A stretch of DNA of 64,000 nucleotides from Citrobacter freundii ATCC 8090 = MTCC 1658 = NBRC 12681 (GCF_011064845.1 NZ_CP049015.1:4774001-4838000), one strand, 5' to 3'. Shown: positions 9,670 to 19,923, counted from the stretch's first letter. The notes: generated by a model not told the origin, from the letters alone. Numbers and translations are program-made.

Positions 9670-10301
9670 AACGACGTGACACCATCGTGCGCTACACGGC
9701 GCCGGAACGCATCAACCACTGGATCACCGCCTTCTGCTTCATTCTGGCGGCAGTGAGCGGGATGGGCTTTCTCTTCCCGTCTTTTAACTGGCTGATGCAC
9801 ATCATGGGCACTCCGCAACTGGCGCGAATTGTGCACCCGTTTGTCGGCGTGATCATGTTTGCCTCGTTTATCATCATGTTTTTCCGTTACTGGCACCACA
9901 ATCTAATCAATCGGGATGATATCTTTTGGGCGAAGAATATTCGTAAGATTGTCGTCAACGAGGAAGTAGGTGACACGGGACGTTATAACTTCGGCCAGAA
10001 ATGCGTATTCTGGGCGGCGATTATCTTCCTGGTCCTGTTGCTGGTGAGCGGAGTGGTCATCTGGCGTCCGTATTTTGCACCTGCTTTCTCAATCCCGGTG
10101 ATCCGATTCGCGTTAATGCTGCATTCATTTGCCGCAGTAGCGCTAATTGTGGTTATCATGGTGCACATTTACGCCGCCCTTTGGGTGAAAGGCACCATTA
10201 CCGCGATGGTGGAAGGATGGGTTACCAGCTCATGGGCGAAGAAACATCACCCGCGCTGGTACCGTGAAGTCCGCCAGAAACAGGAAAAGTCATCTGAATG
10301 A
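9666..10301 (+). CDS. fdoI: Formate dehydrogenase-O cytochrome b556 subunit
   Basis: FdoI, 211 residues, is the integral-membrane gamma subunit with four transmembrane helices and two b hemes that pass electrons to quinone. Candidate heme histidines lie in the first helix (RINHWITA, about 17), in the RYWHHN turn and in the last helix (MVHIYAALW, about 168). It overlaps fdoH upstream by four bases and fdhE downstream by four, so the subunits are translationally coupled. Confidence 0.95.
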   Translation: MKRRDTIVRYTAPERINHWITAFCFILAAVSGMGFLFPSFNWLMHIMGTPQLARIVHPFVGVIMFASFIIMFFRYWHHNLINRDDIFWAKNIRKIVVNEEVGDTGRYNFGQKCVFWAAIIFLVLLLVSGVVIWRPYFAPAFSIPVIRFALMLHSFAAVALIVVIMVHIYAALWVKGTITAMVEGWVTSSWAKKHHPRWYREVRQKQEKSSE

Positions 10302-11227
10302 GTATTCGCATAATCCCGCAAGATGAGCTGGAGAAGAGCGAGAAACGCACGGCGGATATGATTCCGCCGTTATTATTCCCCAGACTCAAAAATTTGTATA
10401 ACCGCCGCGCTGAGCGCCTGCGCGAGCTGGCCGAGAGCAACCCGCTGGGCGACTACCTGCGCTTTGCCGCGCTGATCGCCCACGCGCAGGAAGTGGTGCT
10501 GTACGACCATCCGCTGCAGATGGATCTGACCGCGCGCATCAAAGAAGCGAACGATCAGGGCAAACCGCCGCTGGATATCCACGTCCTGCCACGCGACAAG
10601 CACTGGCAAAAGCTGCTGCAGTCGTTGATTGCTGAGCTGAAGCCAGAGATGAGCGGTCCCGCGTTAGCGGTGATCGAGAATCTGGAAAAAGCCTCAGAGC
10701 AAGAACTGGAGCTAATGGCCAGCGCGCTGTTTGCCTCTGATTTTGCCTCCGTCAGCAGCGACAAAGCACCGTTCATTTGGGCTGCCCTGTCGCTCTACTG
10801 GGCGCAGATGGCAAGCCTGATCCCCGGCAAAGCCCGTGCGGAATACGGTGAACAGCGTCAGTACTGCCCGGTGTGTGGTTCAATGCCGGTCTCCAGCATG
10901 GTGCAAATCGGTACCACCCAGGGTCTGCGTTATCTGCACTGCAACCTGTGCGAAACCGAGTGGCACGTGGTGCGCGTGAAGTGCAGCAACTGCGAGCAGA
11001 GCCGTGATTTGAACTACTGGTCACTGGATAACGAACAGGCGGCAATCAAAGCTGAAAGCTGCGGCGACTGCGGGACTTACCTGAAGATTCTCTATCAGGA
11101 AAAAGACCCGAAAGTCGAAGCCGTGGCCGACGATCTCGCCTCACTGATGCTGGACGCGCACATGGAGCAAGAGGGCTTTGCCCGCAGCTCCATCAACCCG
11201 TTCCTGTTCCCGGGTGAAGGGGAGTAA
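10298..11227 (+). CDS. fdhE: Formate dehydrogenase accessory protein
   Basis: FdhE, 309 residues, is a cytoplasmic maturation factor that binds the twin-arginine leader and catalytic subunit of respiratory formate dehydrogenases before export. Its C-terminal half holds rubredoxin-like zinc or iron sites: CPVCGSMP (about 189), CNLCETEW (about 212), CSNCEQS (about 227) and CGDCGTY (about 252). It is the last gene of the fdoGHI-fdhE operon, coupled to fdoI by an ATGA overlap. Confidence 0.95.
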   Translation: MSIRIIPQDELEKSEKRTADMIPPLLFPRLKNLYNRRAERLRELAESNPLGDYLRFAALIAHAQEVVLYDHPLQMDLTARIKEANDQGKPPLDIHVLPRDKHWQKLLQSLIAELKPEMSGPALAVIENLEKASEQELELMASALFASDFASVSSDKAPFIWAALSLYWAQMASLIPGKARAEYGEQRQYCPVCGSMPVSSMVQIGTTQGLRYLHCNLCETEWHVVRVKCSNCEQSRDLNYWSLDNEQAAIKAESCGDCGTYLKILYQEKDPKVEAVADDLASLMLDAHMEQEGFARSSINPFLFPGEGE

Positions 11228-11240
11228 GTTCTTCGCACTA

Positions 11241-11262
11241 CCGGGCGGCGTAAGTCGCCCGG
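11241..11262. terminator. GC-rich hairpin after fdhE
   Basis: CCGGGCG and CGCCCGG form a seven-pair stem around GCGTAAGT just after the fdhE stop and next to the stop of the convergent PIN gene. Neither side has a strong T-run, so termination here is uncertain. Confidence 0.4.
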
Positions 11263-11263
11263 G

Positions 11264-11644
11264 TTATAATGTATACGGTGTGACCACACCGGATAGGCCT
11301 GCAAAATCCTTAGTATTTCGCGTAACCAGCGTAAGACGATGAATCTGTGCTGTTGCCAAAATAATGGCATCCGGCAATTTCATCCCAAATTCCTGTCTGA
11401 TACTCACGCTTCGTTCAGCAATATCCTGTGAAACGCCGATCACGTTAAAAGCACCTAGCGCAACACGAGTACGGGCTTCCTGATGGTATTTTTTTGCACC
11501 CACCATCACCTCCATCCATGTAATGAGGCTGATTGCATTCTGCGGCGGCCATGTTTCTATCGCTAGTTTTGCTTCATTTCTCCCACTAAACAGATCGATG
11601 AGGATGTTGGTATCAAAAAGCGCGGATCCTTTGACCATTACCAT
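11264..11644 (-). CDS. PIN-domain ribonuclease toxin (VapC-like)
   Basis: A 126-residue PIN-domain protein. The acidic metal-binding set is present: Asp11 in FDTNILIDL, Glu45 in TWMEV, Asp92 in [11 protein letters not shown] and Asp113 in RNTKDF. Family members are Mg-dependent RNases that act as toxins. It overlaps the end of the upstream ribbon-helix-helix gene by seven bases in the standard antitoxin-toxin order, which supports a type II module. An internal Met at codon 3 is an alternative start. The RNA target is unknown. Confidence 0.85.
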   Translation of the reverse strand: MVMVKGSALFDTNILIDLFSGRNEAKLAIETWPPQNAISLITWMEVMVGAKKYHQEARTRVALGAFNVIGVSQDIAERSVSIRQEFGMKLPDAIILATAQIHRLTLVTRNTKDFAGLSGVVTPYTL

Positions 11645-11886
11645 TCCTCACGGAGTTTACGCTGGTATTCAACACCATCTTCCTCACAGCCTTGCCACAG
11701 CCCAAGAGCACGTGAAATTGTGGTTTCAGCCTGATCCTGCCTCTCAAGATACTGTTCAACGGCCTCCCGTAAAAGTTCTGCTCGCGGCAGGTTGCGCTGC
11801 ACCTTGAGATCATCAAGACGTTTAATCACTTCATCTGATAAATCGAGTAAAATTCTGCCCATATCCATCCCAGCCATCATACTCAT
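11638..11886 (-). CDS. Ribbon-helix-helix antitoxin
   Basis: An 82-residue protein. Its N terminus ([31 protein letters not shown] broken at 10-40) has the strand-helix-helix pattern of CopG/Arc-type DNA-binding proteins. The acidic C-terminal tail probably neutralises the toxin. I chose the ATG at 11886 because GGAGG lies a few bases upstream, on the minus strand; a longer in-frame reading lacks such a site. An inverted repeat overlaps that ribosome site and could be the autoregulatory operator. Confidence 0.83.
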   Translation of the reverse strand: MSMMAGMDMGRILLDLSDEVIKRLDDLKVQRNLPRAELLREAVEQYLERQDQAETTISRALGLWQGCEEDGVEYQRKLREEW

Positions 11887-11903
11887 ATATACCTCCAGTA
11901 TAT
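11887..11903. promoter_or_regulatory. Inverted repeat over the antitoxin ribosome-binding site
   Basis: ATATAC (11887-11892) and GTATAT (11898-11903) form a perfect inverted repeat around CTCCA, the complement of the GGAG ribosome site. Ribbon-helix-helix antitoxins usually bind short palindromes at their own promoter, so this is a candidate operator. Confidence 0.45.
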
Positions 11904-12085
11904 CATCAGCGATTAATTTCCACACAACATACACCTGAAAAAAGCAAGAAAATAGCCTCCACGCGAACGATTTTTACTTTTGCGAGCCGCTTTCCAAAAT
12001 CATACCCATCCCTATTTTTCCCATTTTCATTCTTAGTAATCCAGGTTATAAACCTGTATATCCATACAGATAAGAGTATTTAAAA

Positions 12086-12994
12086 ATGGCACTGGAAAGC
12101 GGGATTGCGCAGTTAGTTGAGGCATTTATCGCGGCGGGACGCCCTTCTTCCCGTGAGCAGAATATTGATGACCGGAGAGCGGCCTATATTGCCAGTACGG
12201 CGCTGGCCGGAGAAACTGAAACCCGCGTACAGGTTGAAGATATTGAACTCGACGCCATAGCATTTCGCGTTATTTCGCCGCGGGGCAGCACGGGAAACCT
12301 CCCCTGCGTTATCTATTATCACGGCGGTTGCTTTGTCAGCGGTGGATTTGCCACACATGATAACCAGCTAAGGCAACTCGCCTGGTACAGCGGCTGTCGG
12401 GTCATTGCGGTGCAGTATCGCCTCGCACCAGAGCATACCTTCCCGGCAGCACATAACGATGCTGAAACCGGGGCCAATATCATCTGGAAGTATGCCCAGA
12501 AACTGGGAGTAGACCGGGACAACATTACGCTTGCTGGCGACAGCGCAGGTGGACACCTGGCGCTGGTCACCGCACTACGCCTGAAAGCTGCCAGGCAATG
12601 GCAACCTGCACAGCTTATGCTGATCTACCCGATGCTGGACGCAACTGCCAGCTTTGCGAGCTATGACCATAATGGACGGGATTACATTATCACCCGCGAT
12701 ACACTGCTTTCGGGCTACGAAATGTATATGCCGAAAACCGATCCATTACATCCCGAAGTCAGCCCACTCTGGCGCAAAGACTTCAACGGTTTACCGCCCA
12801 CGCACATCATTACTGCCGAATTCGACCCACTGCGAGATGAGGGTGAAGCCCTGTATCAACGGTTCCTGGAGCAAGGCGTGGAGTGCTCTTGCCAACGCTA
12901 TCTCGGCGTTATCCACGGTTTTTTCCAGTTGGCAGGGGTGAGCCCGGCGGCACGAAATGTGATGCGAGATGTGGCCTGGCGGCTTGGCCAATAA
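12086..12994 (+). CDS. Alpha/beta-hydrolase esterase of the HSL/Aes type
   Basis: A 302-residue cytoplasmic hydrolase. The oxyanion-hole motif HGG is at 79-81. The nucleophile is Ser153 in GDSAGG, with Asp247 (EFDPLRDEG) and His277 (IHGFF) completing the triad. These are hallmarks of the hormone-sensitive-lipase family, which includes the E. coli acetyl esterase Aes and acts on short-chain esters. It has no signal peptide. It lies alone between the toxin-antitoxin pair and fabY, where E. coli K-12 has no counterpart, and ends before a strong bidirectional hairpin. Its substrate is unknown. Confidence 0.85.
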   Translation: MALESGIAQLVEAFIAAGRPSSREQNIDDRRAAYIASTALAGETETRVQVEDIELDAIAFRVISPRGSTGNLPCVIYYHGGCFVSGGFATHDNQLRQLAWYSGCRVIAVQYRLAPEHTFPAAHNDAETGANIIWKYAQKLGVDRDNITLAGDSAGGHLALVTALRLKAARQWQPAQLMLIYPMLDATASFASYDHNGRDYIITRDTLLSGYEMYMPKTDPLHPEVSPLWRKDFNGLPPTHIITAEFDPLRDEGEALYQRFLEQGVECSCQRYLGVIHGFFQLAGVSPAARNVMRDVAWRLGQ

Positions 12995-13065
12995 GGTTGT
13001 TCATGAGTTCTGAAATTAAGGAAGGTACCCGTCAATACAATCATCGACAGCATGCGATTTTTATC

Positions 13066-13102
13066 AAAATGCGGATTATGGCATTTTCATAATCCGCATT
13101 TT
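13066..13102. terminator. Bidirectional terminator between esterase gene and fabY
   Basis: AAAATGCGGATTATG (13066-13080) is exactly complementary to CATAATCCGCATTTT (13088-13102) around a seven-base loop. A and T runs flank both sides, so it can end transcription of both convergent genes. Confidence 0.85.
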
Positions 13103-13144
13103 ACATCAGCAAATGAACCTAACATTACATTTTAGCCAGAGGAC

Positions 13145-14134
13145 CTACTCTTCCTCGTTACCGCCTTCTTCATATGCGCCAAACGGTTTCGCAGGTAGCA
13201 CAATGTAAGTACCTTCAAACACGACGCCCGGTGTGTCATCGCCAAACACCCCGACCTGCATCTGAACACGCGCCTTGCGACCTCTTGCCAGGCGGTCGAG
13301 GTCACCGCTCAACGACCCCAGATCGGCAATAGCAGTTGGTTTCCCGGTGATCGGCCTGCTGTATCGGATATGCGCGTCAGCCAGGATTATTGTCCCACCC
13401 AGATGACGCTCGCGCAGCATCAGCCAGATAAGTCCCCAGCCCGTTAGCGTAGCCAGTGAAAACAGGCTACCGGCAAACAGGGTATGGTGCGGATTCTGAT
13501 TGCCTGTCTCGGGCATCGTGGTGATAAATTTCTGCCCAGTGTACTGCTGAATGCGTACGCCCATTTTCTCACTCAATGGAATATGTTCGTACCAGGCTTG
13601 TTGTAGCTGTCCGCACCAGTCCCCGCGATGGAGAATATCGTCCAGCGTCGCAATGGGCTTAATCATCAAAAAGTGGCGCACCGGCGTGGTTTGCGGTGTG
13701 GTGATTTCCCCCTGGCTCACAAAACCGAGCTTGGCGAAAAATTCGACCGCATCTTCACGGGCACTACAGGTTACGCGTTTGACCCCTTCCTGACGCGCCA
13801 CAGACTCCAGAGTCATCGCCATCAGCGTGCCCAACCCTTTCTCTTGCACGGAGGGGTCTACTGCCATAAAGCGTATGGAAGCTTCGTTATCCGCATTGAT
13901 ATACAGACGCCCTACCGCAACCAGATTCCCCTCTTCGTCCACCACCATCTGGTGATGCGCCATCGCGTCCCAGGCATCCCGTTCGGAGCCTTTTGGCTGG
14001 TGCAATGGTTTACGCAGCATCTCCCAGCGAAACTGGTAGTAACGCTCCAATTCTTCTTCTGTTTGCGGTACTCGAAGGTGATACATAGTCGTATTCTCTC
14101 TTGTTGTCCGCGGCCATACCGGTAGCTGGTTCAT
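13145..14134 (-). CDS. fabY: Fatty acid biosynthesis initiation protein FabY (YiiD)
   Basis: A two-domain protein of 329 residues, the same length as E. coli YiiD. Residues about 17-155 form a GNAT acetyltransferase fold ([19 protein letters not shown]). Residues about 185-320 form a hot-dog thioesterase-like fold ([20 protein letters not shown]). FabY was reported to support initiation of fatty acid synthesis in cells lacking FabH. It overlaps the downstream dtd gene by four bases. Confidence 0.93.
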   Translation of the reverse strand: MNQLPVWPRTTRENTTMYHLRVPQTEEELERYYQFRWEMLRKPLHQPKGSERDAWDAMAHHQMVVDEEGNLVAVGRLYINADNEASIRFMAVDPSVQEKGLGTLMAMTLESVARQEGVKRVTCSAREDAVEFFAKLGFVSQGEITTPQTTPVRHFLMIKPIATLDDILHRGDWCGQLQQAWYEHIPLSEKMGVRIQQYTGQKFITTMPETGNQNPHHTLFAGSLFSLATLTGWGLIWLMLRERHLGGTIILADAHIRYSRPITGKPTAIADLGSLSGDLDRLARGRKARVQMQVGVFGDDTPGVVFEGTYIVLPAKPFGAYEEGGNEEE

Positions 14135-14568
14135 ACTTGTAACCAGAACGTCACCGGGCCATCATTAACCAGTGAAACCTGCATATCCGCAGCGAATCGA
14201 CCGGTTTGCGTATTCATTTCCTGTTGGCGGCAACGCTCAACAAAGTATTCATACAGTGCTTCTGCATGCTCGGGCGCTGCGCCTTTCGAAAACCCCGGGC
14301 GCATGCCACGCTCGGTATCTGCCGCCAGCGTAAACTGTGAAACCACCAGCACGCTGCCGCCTGACTGCTGCACGTTGAGGTTCATTTTACCTTCGGCATC
14401 GCTAAAGATTCGATAACCGAGTACACGCTCGCACAGGCGATTCGCTTTCTGTTCGTCATCATCCCTTTCGACACCTAACAGGACCAAAAGTCCTGGGCCA
14501 ATTTCACCCGTCACCTCGCCCTCCACGGTGACGCTGGCACGGGTTACGCGCTGAATTAATGCAATCAT
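14131..14568 (-). CDS. dtd: D-aminoacyl-tRNA deacylase
   Basis: Dtd, 145 residues as in E. coli, hydrolyses D-amino acids (and glycine mischarged on tRNA-Ala) from tRNA in the cytoplasm. The SQFTLAAD loop is at about 77-84, and the Gly-Pro motif in [10 protein letters not shown] lies near the C terminus (about 135-144). These are the cross-subunit active-site elements of the homodimer. It overlaps fabY downstream and yihY upstream by four bases each, giving a yihX-yihY-dtd-fabY operon. Confidence 0.96.
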   Translation of the reverse strand: MIALIQRVTRASVTVEGEVTGEIGPGLLVLLGVERDDDEQKANRLCERVLGYRIFSDAEGKMNLNVQQSGGSVLVVSQFTLAADTERGMRPGFSKGAAPEHAEALYEYFVERCRQQEMNTQTGRFAADMQVSLVNDGPVTFWLQV

Positions 14569-15437
14569 GGTTGCTCTGCTTCTTCTTTTTCTGCGGCTTG
14601 TTTAAGTTTGCGGTATTCCCCGAGAGTGACAGTTATTTCCGCGCCTAGCAAGACGATACACCAGGTCCAGTATACCCAGACAAATAAAATGGGGATCACC
14701 GCCAGAACACCGTAAATGAGCTGATAAGACGGGAACATCGTGATATAGAGCGCAAATCCTTTCTTTCCGGCTTCGAACAACACAGCAGCCACAAAGGCAC
14801 CAATAACCGCATCACGGTTGGGTACACGCGTAGTCGGTACAATGCTGTAAAGCAGCCAGAACGAGAGCCAGGAAAGCACCAGCGGGAAAATACGCAGGAC
14901 GTTATCAATCACCGTGTTGAGATCGCTGGCCCAGCGCAATGACAACAGATAAGAGCTGATCGCCAGACTGGCCCCCGCCAACAGCGGCCCCAGCGTTAAA
15001 ATCATCCAGTAGACGGCGAAAGAGTAAACTTTAGGGCGAGTACGCTTACTGCGCCAGATAGTATTCAACGCATTATCAATGGCATACATCAACAATAACG
15101 CTGTGACAATCAGCCCGCATGCCCCGACTGCCGTCATTTTGTTCGAGTTGGCGACAAACTGTTCGATATAACGTTGAATGACGTCTCCCGTCGCCGGGAT
15201 AAAGTTTGCGAAAATAAAATGACGTAACTGGACACTGACGTCGGAAAACATCGGAAATGCGGCGAAAAGCGCAAATACGACGGCAATAAGCGGCACTAAT
15301 GAGAGCAACGAAACGTAGGCAAGATTCCCTGCCAGCGTCGTCATATTGTCCTCATCAATCCGCTGCCATAATAGCTTCAGCCAGTCTCGTACAGGACGCG
15401 TATGATGCCTGGCTTGCTGCTGAACATTTTTTAGCAT
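14565..15437 (-). CDS. yihY: YihY/BrkB family inner-membrane protein
   Basis: A 290-residue integral-membrane protein with about six hydrophobic segments, the family block [16 protein letters not shown] near 40 and a basic, Glu-rich cytoplasmic tail. It belongs to the YihY/BrkB (UPF0761) family. An old annotation as ribonuclease BN was later shown to be wrong, and no biochemical role is firmly assigned. It overlaps yihX upstream by seven bases and dtd downstream by four. Confidence 0.92.
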   Translation of the reverse strand: MLKNVQQQARHHTRPVRDWLKLLWQRIDEDNMTTLAGNLAYVSLLSLVPLIAVVFALFAAFPMFSDVSVQLRHFIFANFIPATGDVIQRYIEQFVANSNKMTAVGACGLIVTALLLMYAIDNALNTIWRSKRTRPKVYSFAVYWMILTLGPLLAGASLAISSYLLSLRWASDLNTVIDNVLRIFPLVLSWLSFWLLYSIVPTTRVPNRDAVIGAFVAAVLFEAGKKGFALYITMFPSYQLIYGVLAVIPILFVWVYWTWCIVLLGAEITVTLGEYRKLKQAAEKEEAEQP

Positions 15438-16030
15438 AACAACGTCGCGAAATAGTCAGGAATGGTCTTTTTATCGACGACCTGGATACTGGTGATCCCT
15501 AACCGGTTAGCCCCTTCAATATTATCGGCGTTATCGTCAAAAAAGACCGCATCGTGCGCAGAAAAACCTTCAGACTGCAGGACGTGCTGGTAAATCCGCG
15601 CTTCCGGTTTACGCATGCCCAGTTCCTGGGAAAGGTAAATATGGTCAGCAGCCTGACGGATCTCGGGATATTCATCCGGCCAAAACGTGGTGTGCAGGCG
15701 GTTGGTATTCGACAAGACGACCACCCGATGCCCCTGCTCACGCAGCTTTTGCATGATGTCGATGACCTCAGGGCGCAAGGCGACAAAAACGGCCTGCCAG
15801 CCGTGAGAGAACTGCTCGTAACTTAGCGGCAGCGCCATCTCATGACATAGCGCCTCGGCAAAGGCTTCATCCGTTATTTCACCTCGCTCGTGCTGGTGAA
15901 AAGCCTCCCCCATGGTGAAACTTTGCTTTAGCGAAGCCAACGGTACACGACTTAGATCGCTCCATGTGCCCAACACGCGGTTGAAGTCGATATCGACAAT
16001 CACATTACCCAAATCAAAGATATAGAGCAT
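15431..16030 (-). CDS. yihX: Alpha-D-glucose-1-phosphate phosphatase, HAD family
   Basis: YihX, 199 residues, is a Mg-dependent HAD-superfamily phosphatase that in E. coli releases glucose from alpha-glucose 1-phosphate. All motifs are visible: [10 protein letters not shown] (nucleophile Asp6) at the start, VVLSNTN (about 104-110), a Lys in GMRKPEAR, and FFDDNADN (about 168-175). It is the first gene of the yihX-yihY-dtd-fabY run. Confidence 0.94.
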   Translation of the reverse strand: MLYIFDLGNVIVDIDFNRVLGTWSDLSRVPLASLKQSFTMGEAFHQHERGEITDEAFAEALCHEMALPLSYEQFSHGWQAVFVALRPEVIDIMQKLREQGHRVVVLSNTNRLHTTFWPDEYPEIRQAADHIYLSQELGMRKPEARIYQHVLQSEGFSAHDAVFFDDNADNIEGANRLGITSIQVVDKKTIPDYFATLLC

Positions 16031-16120
16031 GCCCTTCTCCTTATTCGCCGTGGATGAATAACTGTAGCGGGAAAGGAGAAGTTTGACTATGCGTCCCTGT
16101 CGGGATTATTGGCTAAGCCA

Positions 16121-17011
16121 TCAGAATTCCTGTGTAAATTGCCAGCGCGACTCAATCACCAACGGAAGACCTGCACTGACAAACTGCGGTGTCCTATTTA
16201 TCGCATTTGGCGCCTGAGTAAGCGGATTGACACATGTTGCGTCGGGCTGTTTGTCAAAGATAACCAGACTTTGCGCACTCGATGTCATCGTCATACTCAG
16301 CTTACCTGGCCACTGTAATCTGACATTGAGACCATCATTAAAACCAAAGCAGTCATCCCACGGACCTGATTGCGGAGGGATTTTATTACCTGTTGGTAAC
16401 TCATTATTCCCGGCTTCTTCCTGCCAGTTGGCCTTAAAACATACCAGTAATTCATCTTCTTCATTCTGCTGGTCCAGTTGTTTTACAAACCAGGGGTGCC
16501 ATCCAGCAGATGCCGGAAAAGTTTCAGACATGGTGTGAATTTCAAGTCGCAGAATTAACGCATCGTCTTCAAGAGTCAACGTCTGCAGGACCTCTCCTTG
16601 CCAGGGCCAAGGAGCGCCAAGTGGCATGCGCAGTTTCAAGGTATCCGCTTTATGTTCGACAATTTCCCATGATGAATAACAGGCCATACCATGTAGAGCA
16701 TGGGGCGGTTTGTTAGCAGGTAATGCGTACTGTTTCTCCCCCATTGTTAACGTTGCATCGCCAAGGCGACCTGCCCAAGGAACCATAGGAAAGCAGCCAT
16801 ACTGAAATGCTTTACGCTGTGGCTCCCATTGACGTAACACTTCAAAACCAAATGCCTGTAGCGAGGTGATTCTGGCACCATCACGCGGAAAAACTTGCAG
16901 ACGTAAATGTCCTTTTTCCAGCAAAATAGGTTGGCCGATCGGTCCCGGCCAGGCGGTATCAAAAGCACGCTGTAATGCTTGATAATGCTCAGTATTCAAT
17001 TCATTGTTCAT
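16121..17011 (-). CDS. Aldose 1-epimerase-like protein, YihR type
   Basis: A 296-residue galactose-mutarotase-fold protein. Recognisable elements are FPRDGARITSL (about 39), FPMVPWAGRLG (about 74), LHGMA (about 105), SAGWHPWF (about 167) and GPWDDCF (about 217). In E. coli YihR is proposed to equilibrate anomers of sulfoquinovose. It is the last gene of a five-gene unit running from the yihU-type gene. Its presence argues that at least one substrate of the pathway is a cyclic sugar. I leave the symbol blank because similarity to YihR itself could not be measured. Confidence 0.75.
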   Translation of the reverse strand: MNNELNTEHYQALQRAFDTAWPGPIGQPILLEKGHLRLQVFPRDGARITSLQAFGFEVLRQWEPQRKAFQYGCFPMVPWAGRLGDATLTMGEKQYALPANKPPHALHGMACYSSWEIVEHKADTLKLRMPLGAPWPWQGEVLQTLTLEDDALILRLEIHTMSETFPASAGWHPWFVKQLDQQNEEDELLVCFKANWQEEAGNNELPTGNKIPPQSGPWDDCFGFNDGLNVRLQWPGKLSMTMTSSAQSLVIFDKQPDATCVNPLTQAPNAINRTPQFVSAGLPLVIESRWQFTQEF

Positions 17012-17041
17012 GTTATTGCTCTCTGATATTTCGGTAAGAAG

Positions 17042-18367
17042 TTAAATGTTATTAGCGTCATTTTTATTGTCTGAATGTGGCTCTATAAGCCAGACGCAAA
17101 TGAATGAAAGTATTGAGATAACAAACAGAAACAGTGCTACATACCACGGTTTCCCGCCTCCCAGTGCCAACAAGCTGGAAGCAATTAGCGGGCTTAACCC
17201 ACCCAGAATTGCTGAGAACTGATAGGCAAATGAAAGACCCGTATAACGCACTCGTGTTCCGAACATACGGGTAAATAAGGTGGGCTGTACTGCAAACATC
17301 ATCGTTGGCCCCAGATTATAGCCAAGAATCATGCAGCACCAAATAATGAGTGTGCTTTTTGTATCCAGGAGCATGAAGAATGGAAATGCGAAAAGGATGC
17401 AAAAACCAGCGCCAAACAAATACATCCGCCGTTGCCCAACGCGGTCGGAAATCCAACCAATTAATGGACAACATACAATGCCAATTGCCGAAGCGATCAA
17501 CATACCGTTGAGTGGAATATCTCTGGATAACGCTAGCTGACTAGAAATATAGACAATCCCAAACGCATTAATAATATTCGACGAAACGCTCTCTGCCAGT
17601 CTCGCGCCAAGCGCCAATAAAATATTACGTGGATGTTTACGGAAAAGTTCAATCAACGGCGGCGCTGATTTTTTCTTCGATACAGCCGTTTTTTGTTTCT
17701 TAAAGTCCAGAGTCTCTTCAGTATGCAGTCGTATGAACATCCCAACAATTAACATGATGGCAGACAGCCAAAAAGGGATACGCCAACCCCAATCCAGAAA
17801 CTCTTCTTGGGTTAGAAAGTGATTACATATTGCAAACACCCCTGTCGCCAGCATAATCCCAACCGAGGCTGCCGTTTGTGGAAGCGAACCTAAAAATCCT
17901 CGTTTTGCTTCAGGCGCAGATTCAATAGTCATTAATGCGGCTCCGCCATATTCCCCACCTAGACCGAATCCCTGCACCAGACGCAAAACCATCAAAATAA
18001 TCGGAGCCCAGATACCAATGTCCTTATATGTTGGTATGAAGCCGATTAAAAACGTTGATGAACCAACAATCGCTAATGTCCAAATCAACGTTATTTTGCG
18101 ACCGACTTTATCGCCAAAGTGGCCAAAAACAATGCCCCCTAACGGACGTGATAAGAAACCAACACCAAAAGTCGCGAATGCGGCGATCAGACCAATAAAA
18201 GGATCGCTATCAGGGAAAAATAGAGGAGCGAAGATAAGCCCCGCTGCCGTTCCGAAAATGAAAAAATCGTACCATTCCATCAGCGCGCCAGCGAAACTTC
18301 CCATGACAACGCGCCTCATGGCTTTGCCGGATAGTTCTTTCCCTTGTGCCTGTACTATTTCAGCCAT
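17042..18367 (-). CDS. MFS transporter, metabolite:proton symporter (MHS) type
   Basis: A 441-residue, 12-helix transporter. MGSFAGALMEWYDFFIFGTAA near the N terminus and GRKITLIWTLA in loop 2-3 are typical of the MHS group (ShiA, KgtP, ProP), whose substrates are carboxylates, betaines and similar compounds. I chose the ATG at 18367 because GAGAGGAAAATT precedes it; a longer in-frame reading has no such site. It lies inside the sulfo-cluster, where E. coli has the unrelated GPH-family YihO/YihP. It might take up the sulfonated substrate or release the C3-sulfonate product; the direction is not visible. Confidence 0.85.
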   Translation of the reverse strand: MAEIVQAQGKELSGKAMRRVVMGSFAGALMEWYDFFIFGTAAGLIFAPLFFPDSDPFIGLIAAFATFGVGFLSRPLGGIVFGHFGDKVGRKITLIWTLAIVGSSTFLIGFIPTYKDIGIWAPIILMVLRLVQGFGLGGEYGGAALMTIESAPEAKRGFLGSLPQTAASVGIMLATGVFAICNHFLTQEEFLDWGWRIPFWLSAIMLIVGMFIRLHTEETLDFKKQKTAVSKKKSAPPLIELFRKHPRNILLALGARLAESVSSNIINAFGIVYISSQLALSRDIPLNGMLIASAIGIVCCPLIGWISDRVGQRRMYLFGAGFCILFAFPFFMLLDTKSTLIIWCCMILGYNLGPTMMFAVQPTLFTRMFGTRVRYTGLSFAYQFSAILGGLSPLIASSLLALGGGKPWYVALFLFVISILSFICVWLIEPHSDNKNDANNI

Positions 18368-18471
18368 AATTTTCCTCTCCGGGTCGGCGAGAAATCTGCG
18401 CAATAAAATCACTAAAAAAGCGGCGGATTTATACGAAAAAGCGCGTCGACATTTTGCGACGCGCTTGCTTG

Positions 18472-19923
18472 TTATTTATCCAGCTCAGCCAGTACCTCAG
18501 CGTCTTCAGCGTCAACGTTTGCACCAAGTGGTTCCCACTTGATCAATACGCATGTCAGGAAACCAAGGAAAGGAACAACTGCCAGCCAATAGAATGCATC
18601 TGTCTTTAGCGCTCCCCATAACATAGGCCAGAAAATAAGTCCGGCAATTGCCCCTGTACGCATAATGGCACGAGCAAATCCTACGCCGGTCGGGCGAATA
18701 GATGGTGGATAAGAAAGTGTGGCAATGGTCATTCCCAGGCCGCCCGGGCCCGCTGAATGGAAGAAAATGATTGCACCCAACAAACCTAAAGAAAGCCATG
18801 GGTTGGTGGTTGCTAATGCACCTAAAGCCAGTAATGCAACCGTTACGACGGCGAAACCATACATCGACTGAAGGCGAGTACCCAAACGCTGGAGGATAAG
18901 TGAACCAATCAATCCACCTGTAATGCCACACAGGGCATTCACTACCGCAGAACCGCTAAGAGCCCCAGTTAATCCACCGCTCAGTATTCCCGCCAAAGTC
19001 AGAGGTAAATAAACACCCACGGCGTTATATTGCCAGGCTTGCATCGTCGCCACAACGCAGCCGAGAATAGTACGTTTGCGATAACGTGAGTTAAATAAAA
19101 TCCCATAACCACCATGAAACTTACTTTCTGTTTTTTCAGCAGAAAAATCATCGCTTTTTGGTTTGGCAGCAACGCGGGCATGAACACCATAGCGTTTAGC
19201 CAGAATATCGCAGGCTTTATCATAACGTCCGACTCGTGCGGCCCACATTGCAGACTCACCGATGAAGAAATAACGCAGGATCATGATAATGACGGCAAAA
19301 ATAGCACCAATGAAAATACCATAGCGCCATAATTGCTCTTCTGCGATACCCGACAACAACAGTGGAAACAGCACAAGATAGACGACCGTAGTTGATACAT
19401 ACCAGGCCATTTGCCAGAGATTAACTGACGAACCGGTTTTCTTAGATGTTGAGCCGCGTAGTTCTGCCACCGCATTTGTTGCCAGCGGGAAATCAATACC
19501 CAAGCCAAATCCCATGATTACGCGACACACCAGCACCCACCAGATGTTCGGGGCTATCGCGACGGCTGCGGCACCTATTGTGCACAGGCCCATTCCGATG
19601 ATAAAAGCACGCTTTTGACCAAAGCGGTTAATCACACGGTTCGCCAGTAATCCACCAATCAGGGCGGCGACTAAAACAGAGGCGTTAACCGTCGCCGCCA
19701 GCCCCGGTGAAATACCAAATTGCAATGCAATATATTTATTAACAAACCCCACCATCGCCGCCTGATAGGCATCAATTAGAATGCCGCCAAGAGCGATAAA
19801 AATGACGCCGACACTGGTGTTTACTGCTGAATGTTTGTTAACAATATCAATCACGTCCTGGGGACGGCCGATCGAGTAAGGTGTAGGACTGGTGATGTGA
19901 CTCATCGCAGCATCCTTTTTCAT
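18472..19923 (-). CDS. MFS transporter, sugar-porter-like
   Basis: A 483-residue, 12-helix major facilitator. It has NRFGQKRAFIIGMGLC in loop 2-3 and VCRVIMGFGLGIDFPL in helices 4-5, the pattern of the sugar/aromatic-acid porter branches. About 30 soluble N-terminal residues and an acidic C-terminal tail (DAEDAEVLAELDK) flank the membrane core; a Met at codon 6 is an alternative start. It is distinct from the neighbouring MHS transporter, so the cluster encodes two different carriers, perhaps one for uptake and one for product export. The substrate is unknown. Confidence 0.83.
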   Translation of the reverse strand: MKKDAAMSHITSPTPYSIGRPQDVIDIVNKHSAVNTSVGVIFIALGGILIDAYQAAMVGFVNKYIALQFGISPGLAATVNASVLVAALIGGLLANRVINRFGQKRAFIIGMGLCTIGAAAVAIAPNIWWVLVCRVIMGFGLGIDFPLATNAVAELRGSTSKKTGSSVNLWQMAWYVSTTVVYLVLFPLLLSGIAEEQLWRYGIFIGAIFAVIIMILRYFFIGESAMWAARVGRYDKACDILAKRYGVHARVAAKPKSDDFSAEKTESKFHGGYGILFNSRYRKRTILGCVVATMQAWQYNAVGVYLPLTLAGILSGGLTGALSGSAVVNALCGITGGLIGSLILQRLGTRLQSMYGFAVVTVALLALGALATTNPWLSLGLLGAIIFFHSAGPGGLGMTIATLSYPPSIRPTGVGFARAIMRTGAIAGLIFWPMLWGALKTDAFYWLAVVPFLGFLTCVLIKWEPLGANVDAEDAEVLAELDK

